A DNA stretch of 26,421 bases, taken from positions 1 through 26,421 of the forward strand of contig JAEDEU010000012.1 in assembly GCA_016293155.1 (NCBI GenBank), given 5' to 3'. This document shows positions 23,471 through 26,421 of this stretch, piece by piece; position 1 is the first letter of the stretch, and each line of letters begins with the position of its first letter. The position numbers and the translations under genes are program-made. Under the pieces are notes generated by a model. That model saw nothing but the letters and a program-made list of their open reading frames with translations, was not told the origin of the DNA and did not search any database. Source of the stretch: Clostridiaceae bacterium. GTDB taxonomy: Bacteria > Bacillota > Clostridia > Oscillospirales > Butyricicoccaceae.

Positions 23471-24508
23471 TCACCCCTTTTTCATGATGTGCAGCTCATC
23501 CGGCCCGAACCACAGACCGATGCGGTCGCCCACCTCGGTGCGGTCGGTGGTTGCCATATTATACACAATGCCGCTGTCGCTCTCGACCATGGTCTCGTAG
23601 TGCACGCCCTTGAACAGCACCGAGCGGACGGTTCCCATAATGCAGGCGCGCTCCGGCGTGGTGATCTCCAGATCCTCCGGACGGATGACCACCTCAACCT
23701 CCTCGTTGGGCGCAAAGCCCGCGTCCTCGCATTCAAAGGTTCTGCCCTCGAAGCTGACCTCATAGTCCCGGAGCATCACGCCGTCCACGATGTTGCTCTC
23801 GCCGATAAACTCTGCGACATAGCGGTTTTTGGGTTCGTTATAGATATCCACCGGAGTGCCGAGCTGCTGGATGACGCCGTCGCGCATGACGACGACCTTA
23901 TCCGACATAGTGAGCGCCTCCTCCTGATCGTGCGTGACGAACACGAAGGTAATGCCGACCTCCTGTTGGATTTTTTTGAGTTCGCGCTGCATTTCCTTGC
24001 GCAGCTTCAGATCGAGCGCACCCAGCGGCTCATCCAGCAGCAGAACCTTCGGTTCATTGACCAGTGCGCGCGCGATGGCAACGCGCTGCTGCTGTCCGCC
24101 GGACATCTGATTGACATGCCGCTTCTCAAAGCCGGACAGTCCGACCAGCTTCAAAACGCCGGTTACCTTTTCCCGAATGACCGCCTTGGGCAGCTTTTTC
24201 AGATGCAGACCGAATGCAATATTATCGAATACATTCAAATGCGGGAACAGCGCATAGCGCTGGAATACCGTATTGATTTCCCGCTTATTCGGCGGCAGCT
24301 TGCTGATTTCCTGTCCGTCAAATACAACCGTGCCGCTGTCCTGCTCCAGGAAGCCGCCCAAAATACGCAGCAGCGTTGTCTTGCCGCAGCCGGACGGACC
24401 GAGCAGGGTGACGAACTCGTTCTCCATGATGTCCAGCGAAACGCCGTCCAGCACGCGCTGTCCGTCAAAATCCTTGGTAATGCCGGTAAGCTCGATCAGT
24501 TTTTTCAA
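23471..24508 (-). CDS. potA: Polyamine ABC transporter ATPase PotA
   Basis: A 345-residue ATPase with Walker A GPSGCGKTT (37-45), signature MSGGQQQR, Walker B VLLLDEPLGALD and switch His in VTHDQEEAL. A C-terminal TOBE domain (about 270-340) is typical of PotA and MalK types. The start codon is TTG: the codon before it is a TAG stop, AAGGGG lies eight bases upstream, and the next in-frame Met is at residue 28, inside the conserved fold. The rare start may keep expression low. It is the first gene of potABCD, preceded by a leader of about 220 bases with an intrinsic terminator. Confidence 0.93.
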   Translation of the reverse strand: MKKLIELTGITKDFDGQRVLDGVSLDIMENEFVTLLGPSGCGKTTLLRILGGFLEQDSGTVVFDGQEISKLPPNKREINTVFQRYALFPHLNVFDNIAFGLHLKKLPKAVIREKVTGVLKLVGLSGFEKRHVNQMSGGQQQRVAIARALVNEPKVLLLDEPLGALDLKLRKEMQRELKKIQQEVGITFVFVTHDQEEALTMSDKVVVMRDGVIQQLGTPVDIYNEPKNRYVAEFIGESNIVDGVMLRDYEVSFEGRTFECEDAGFAPNEEVEVVIRPEDLEITTPERACIMGTVRSVLFKGVHYETMVESDSGIVYNMATTDRTEVGDRIGLWFGPDELHIMKKG

Positions 24509-24558
24509 CTATCTATCCCCTTTCATGGTAGCGTGGAACAAAGACCTCGTTGACACAC

Positions 24559-24585
24559 AAAAAAAGACGCACTGCAATGTGCGTC
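24559..24585 (-). terminator. Intrinsic terminator in the potA leader (attenuator candidate)
   Basis: GACGCAC (24566-24572) pairs with GTGCGTC (24579-24585). On the minus strand at least seven T follow directly. It lies 50 bases before potA and downstream of a promoter at 24737-24764, so it can end transcripts before the operon is read. Confidence 0.75.
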
Positions 24586-24730
24586 CTTGCTTTCAGAAAG
24601 TACAGCGTCCGCTGCTTTCATTATCTCTCGATGTCAATATTGCAGAGCGAGAATTTCGACCACCTTACAGTATTTTCTCCAACGATAGATTTCAGACTGA
24701 TAAGCGACAGCCTGATAATTGTTCCATACA
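24559..24730 (-). promoter_or_regulatory. potABCD leader RNA, unrecognised
   Basis: The leader upstream of the terminator holds an imperfect direct repeat: TGAAAGCAGCGGACGC (24605-24620, minus strand) and TGAAAGCAAGGACGC (24581-24595). Both copies carry GGACGC, which can pair with the terminator's GCGTC arm. A TTCTCG/CGAGAG stem lies further upstream. AAGGTGGT resembles the T-box motif, but the ACCGCG part is missing, so I do not call it a T-box. It may be an attenuator or riboswitch of unknown class. Confidence 0.45.
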
Positions 24731-24736
24731 AATTTC

Positions 24737-24764
24737 ATTATACTACTTCCGACAAAAAGTGCAA
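24737..24764 (-). promoter_or_regulatory. Promoter of potABCD
   Basis: On the minus strand TTGCAC (24764-24759), 16 bases, perfect TATAAT (24742-24737). Confidence 0.65.
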
Positions 24765-24802
24765 GCACAAATTAAAGCGGAACGCGAAAATTGTCAGTAT
24801 GC

Positions 24803-24834
24803 CAAAAAGCGGGAACGGATTTGCGGGAATCCGT
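24803..24834 (-). terminator. Probable terminator of the DUF308-arsR operon
   Basis: ACGGATT (24815-24821) pairs with AATCCGT (24828-24834). On the minus strand a CTTTTTGG tract follows seven bases later. It is weaker than the others in the window. Confidence 0.5.
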
Positions 24835-24896
24835 CACAATTTGGGGAAAAATGCTCCCTGCTCCGGGCATTCTTCCAATTCGCTCCGCTGCTCGTC

Positions 24897-25247
24897 TCAC
24901 TCCTCGATGTGCTCCAGACCCTGACTCAGGATGGTATGCACGTGCAGATCTGCCAGCGAGTATACAATATTCTTTCCCTCGCGGCGGAATTTAACCAGCC
25001 GGCTCTGCTTGAGCACGCGCAGCTGATGCGAAATCGAGCTCTGCGTCATGCTCAGCGTCTGCGCGATTTCGGTCACGCTCATATCCTTTTCCAGCAGGAC
25101 GTACAGGATTTTAATGCGGGTGGAATCCCCGAAAATCTTGAACAGCTCCGCCAGATCGTAAAGCTCCTCCTCGGTCGGCATCGGCTCCTCCGCCAGGCGT
25201 TCAATCAGATTGTGCTCCCGCCCGCAGTGTTCACATTTTCCGCCCAT
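24897..25247 (-). CDS. ArsR/SmtB-family metal-sensing repressor, probable zinc sensor
   Basis: A 116-residue winged-helix repressor. The DNA-binding helices lie around 'MSVTEIAQTLSMTQSSISHQLRVLKQ', followed by the wing 'FRREGKNIVYSL'. The last helix carries the alpha-5 metal site in exact spacing: Asp100, His102, His113 and Glu116 (DxHx10HxxE), the zinc site of SmtB-type sensors. The N terminus adds a CEHC pair (Cys5, Cys8) and His12, as in SmtB/CadC-like extensions. In this family metal binding releases DNA. It begins six bases after the DUF308 stop codon, with AGGAGG inside that gene's end, so the two are co-transcribed. A divergent G3E GTPase fits a metal-related role. Confidence 0.88.
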   Translation of the reverse strand: MGGKCEHCGREHNLIERLAEEPMPTEEELYDLAELFKIFGDSTRIKILYVLLEKDMSVTEIAQTLSMTQSSISHQLRVLKQSRLVKFRREGKNIVYSLADLHVHTILSQGLEHIEE

Positions 25248-25252
25248 GGCGA

Positions 25253-25861
25253 TTATTCCTCCTTATCGTCATCCACCGGAGTTGCCTCCACGTCGATGTA
25301 GTCGCCCCGATACGAGCCGGTCGCCTCAGCCTCCTGCTTCGCCGCCTTGGACACCCGTCCGATAATCCACAGATCGGAAATACCGTTGAACAGCAGCGCC
25401 GCGCCCATCAGCCGCAGCACCAGCTCGGTGGTGTGGTAGGCATTGAGCACGATGAGCAGTCCGAATGCCAGCGTCACCAGACCGACAATCAAAACGTGCG
25501 TCCAGTGCAGATCATAGCGGCGAATCTTGACCGCATGATACAGGTTGGAAACGCCGTCCGCGATCATGACAATGCCGATGATAAGCGGCAGAACGGACGC
25601 GACTATTCGGGCGTTCGTGATAAAGAACACACCGATTGCCACCGAAACCACGCAGATCACCGCGGACGATACCACCAGCATCCGATTGGCGACGGACGGC
25701 AGCACCTGAATCACGCCGAATGCGATAATCAGTGCTCCAATCACGTTGCAGAACAGGTCAATGACGCTGTTCGGACGAACCAGCAGGATCAGTCCCGCAA
25801 TCATCCATGCCAGCGACGAAGCGCGCAGCCTGTGCTTGCTGTTTTCAAATGCTTCAAACAT
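25253..25861 (-). CDS. DUF308 (HdeD-type) membrane protein
   Basis: A 202-residue membrane protein with six hydrophobic helices arranged as three similar pairs, the DUF308/HdeD pattern ('ASSLAWMIAGLILLVRPNSV', 'LPLIIGIVMIADGVSNLYHAVKIRR', 'LMGAALLFNGISDLWIIGRVSK'), and an acidic cytoplasmic tail ending DDDKEE. HdeD of Escherichia coli is linked to acid resistance; the molecular function of the family is unknown. GGGAGGG precedes ATG. It is the first gene of an operon with the zinc-sensor-like ArsR protein, which may repress it. The acidic tail could interact with cations, but that is a guess. Confidence 0.8.
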   Translation of the reverse strand: MFEAFENSKHRLRASSLAWMIAGLILLVRPNSVIDLFCNVIGALIIAFGVIQVLPSVANRMLVVSSAVICVVSVAIGVFFITNARIVASVLPLIIGIVMIADGVSNLYHAVKIRRYDLHWTHVLIVGLVTLAFGLLIVLNAYHTTELVLRLMGAALLFNGISDLWIIGRVSKAAKQEAEATGSYRGDYIDVEATPVDDDKEE

Positions 25862-25896
25862 CTGTCATCCCTCCCGACAGCAGTTTTATGGTTTCT

Positions 25897-25905
25897 ATTT
25901 TACCA
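25897..25905 (-). promoter_or_regulatory. Extended -10 promoter of the DUF308-arsR operon
   Basis: On the minus strand TGGTAAAAT (25905-25897). No convincing -35 is seen. Confidence 0.45.
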
Positions 25906-25924
25906 CACTCCCGCGGATTTTTCT

Positions 25925-25974
25925 GCGGCTTTGGAGAATTTTTTGTCTTTTTTCCGGTTATCGTCCAAAGCCGC
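25925..25974. promoter_or_regulatory. Long inverted repeat between DUF308 and the GTPase gene
   Basis: A perfect 11-bp pair, GCGGCTTTGGA (25925-25935) and TCCAAAGCCGC (25964-25974), has 28 bases between. It lies between the two divergent promoters. An overlapping pair, GAGAATT (25934-25940) and AATTCTC (25979-25985), is also present. These are candidate binding sites for the ArsR protein or another regulator. Confidence 0.45.
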
Positions 25975-26003
25975 TTGCAATTCTCGCAAAATAGAGTTAC
26001 CAT
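25975..26003 (+). promoter_or_regulatory. Promoter of the G3E GTPase gene
   Basis: TTGCAA (25975-25980), 17 bases, TACCAT (25998-26003). Confidence 0.6.
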
Positions 26004-26058
26004 ACTATCAGCTAAAACTAACTTGCGCTTTTCCGCGCATCAGAAAGGACTTTTGAAG

Positions 26059-26421
26059 ATGACCAAGATTGATATTATCTCCGGATTTCTCGGCGCCGGC
26101 AAGACGACGCTCATCAAAAAACTGCTGGAAGGCCCGCTCAAGGGCAAGAAAATCGTGCTGATCGAGAACGAATTCGGCGAGATCGGCATTGACGGCGGCT
26201 TCCTGAAGGACGCCGGTATCGAGATCACCGAGATGAACTCCGGCTGCATCTGCTGCTCGCTGGTCGGCGACTTCGGCGAGGCGCTGCGCGAGGTGCTCTC
26301 CCGCTTCTCTCCCGACCGCATCATCATCGAGCCGTCCGGCGTGGGCAAGCTGTCCGACGTGGCAAACGCCGTCAGCGCCGTCCTCAAGGAGGGCGAGGTC
26401 GAGCTGGGCTGCCTGACCACC
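26059..26421 (+). CDS. G3E-family (CobW/ZNG-type) GTPase, 3' end beyond the window
   Basis: The first 121 codons of a metal-chaperone type GTPase. Walker A is GFLGAGKTT (9-17), the metal-binding CxCC motif is CICC (63-66), and 'IIIEPSGVGKL' is the G3E Walker B region. G3E proteins deliver zinc, nickel or cobalt to target enzymes; the CxCC class binds zinc in the known ZNG1/YjiA-like members. AAAGGA lies nine bases before ATG. The gene is intact up to the window edge. It is divergent from an operon holding a SmtB-like zinc-sensor repressor, so a zinc-related task is likely but inferred. Confidence 0.85.
   Translation, partial: MTKIDIISGFLGAGKTTLIKKLLEGPLKGKKIVLIENEFGEIGIDGGFLKDAGIEITEMNSGCICCSLVGDFGEALREVLSRFSPDRIIIEPSGVGKLSDVANAVSAVLKEGEVELGCLTT

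Noticed and set aside
24660..24680. T-box-like AAGGTGGT in the potA leader (minus strand)
   Set aside because: The conserved ACCGCG part is missing and no specifier stem is visible. Regulation of polyamine uptake by a tRNA would also be odd.
24746..24755. TTTTTGTC in the potA promoter, similar to the iolH/araC box
   Set aside because: Only eight bases of the T-rich half match. It lies between -35 and -10, not upstream of the -35.

Overview
The window reads as chromosomal DNA of a moderately GC-rich Firmicute, most likely an anaerobic gut Clostridium-class organism (Oscillospirales-like). This is inferred from strong AGGAGG-type ribosome binding sites, TTGaca-17-TAtaaT promoters, many short intrinsic terminators, a GerMN lipoprotein typical of spore-formers, and the type of catabolic genes present. 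I see no rRNA, tRNA, CRISPR array, insertion sequence or prophage gene.

Layout. (1) 1-2440: an AEC-family permease, a GerMN-domain lipoprotein and a tiny membrane protein. (2) About 2500-15900: a myo-inositol catabolic island. On the minus strand, one promoter at about 5445-5473 drives a two-subunit transketolase (N half, C half) and iolE. On the plus strand follow a DeoR-family regulator (iolR-like), iolB and iolD. Then come minus-strand genes for a VOC/glyoxalase-fold protein, a sodium:solute symporter and an IolH-like TIM-barrel protein, and two AraC-family regulators. (3) 16099-20688: a four-gene plus-strand operon for a Gld-like ABC-2 system (ATPase, permease, GldG-like auxiliary protein, DUF4340 protein). 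(4) 20754-24508: potABCD, a spermidine/putrescine-type ABC importer on the minus strand, behind a roughly 220-nt leader with an intrinsic terminator. (5) 24897-26421: an ArsR/SmtB repressor carrying a complete alpha-5 zinc-sensor motif, a DUF308 membrane protein in the same operon, and divergently the start of a G3E (CobW-type) GTPase cut by the window end.

How it works together. The symporter probably imports inositol or an inositol isomer. IolE dehydrates the inosose, IolD hydrolyses the ring dione and IolB isomerises 5-deoxyglucuronate to 2-deoxy-5-keto-gluconate. The usual flanking enzymes (IolG dehydrogenase, IolC kinase, IolJ aldolase, IolA) are not at this locus, although both of its edges lie inside the window. 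A split transketolase sits in the iolE transcript instead, which raises the possibility of a non-canonical lower pathway.

Regulation looks elaborate. A TTTGTCTC element directly precedes both divergent -35 boxes between iolH and the first araC gene, and a longer 12-base copy occurs upstream of the symporter. A direct repeat lies upstream of the transketolase promoter. Inverted repeats sit on or beside the iolB, iolD and symporter promoters. The most unexpected item is a possible small RNA gene on the minus strand between iolD and the VOC gene (about 9805-9925), with its own good promoter, a long 5' hairpin and a terminator-like hairpin. The potA leader looks like an attenuator that I cannot match to a riboswitch class.
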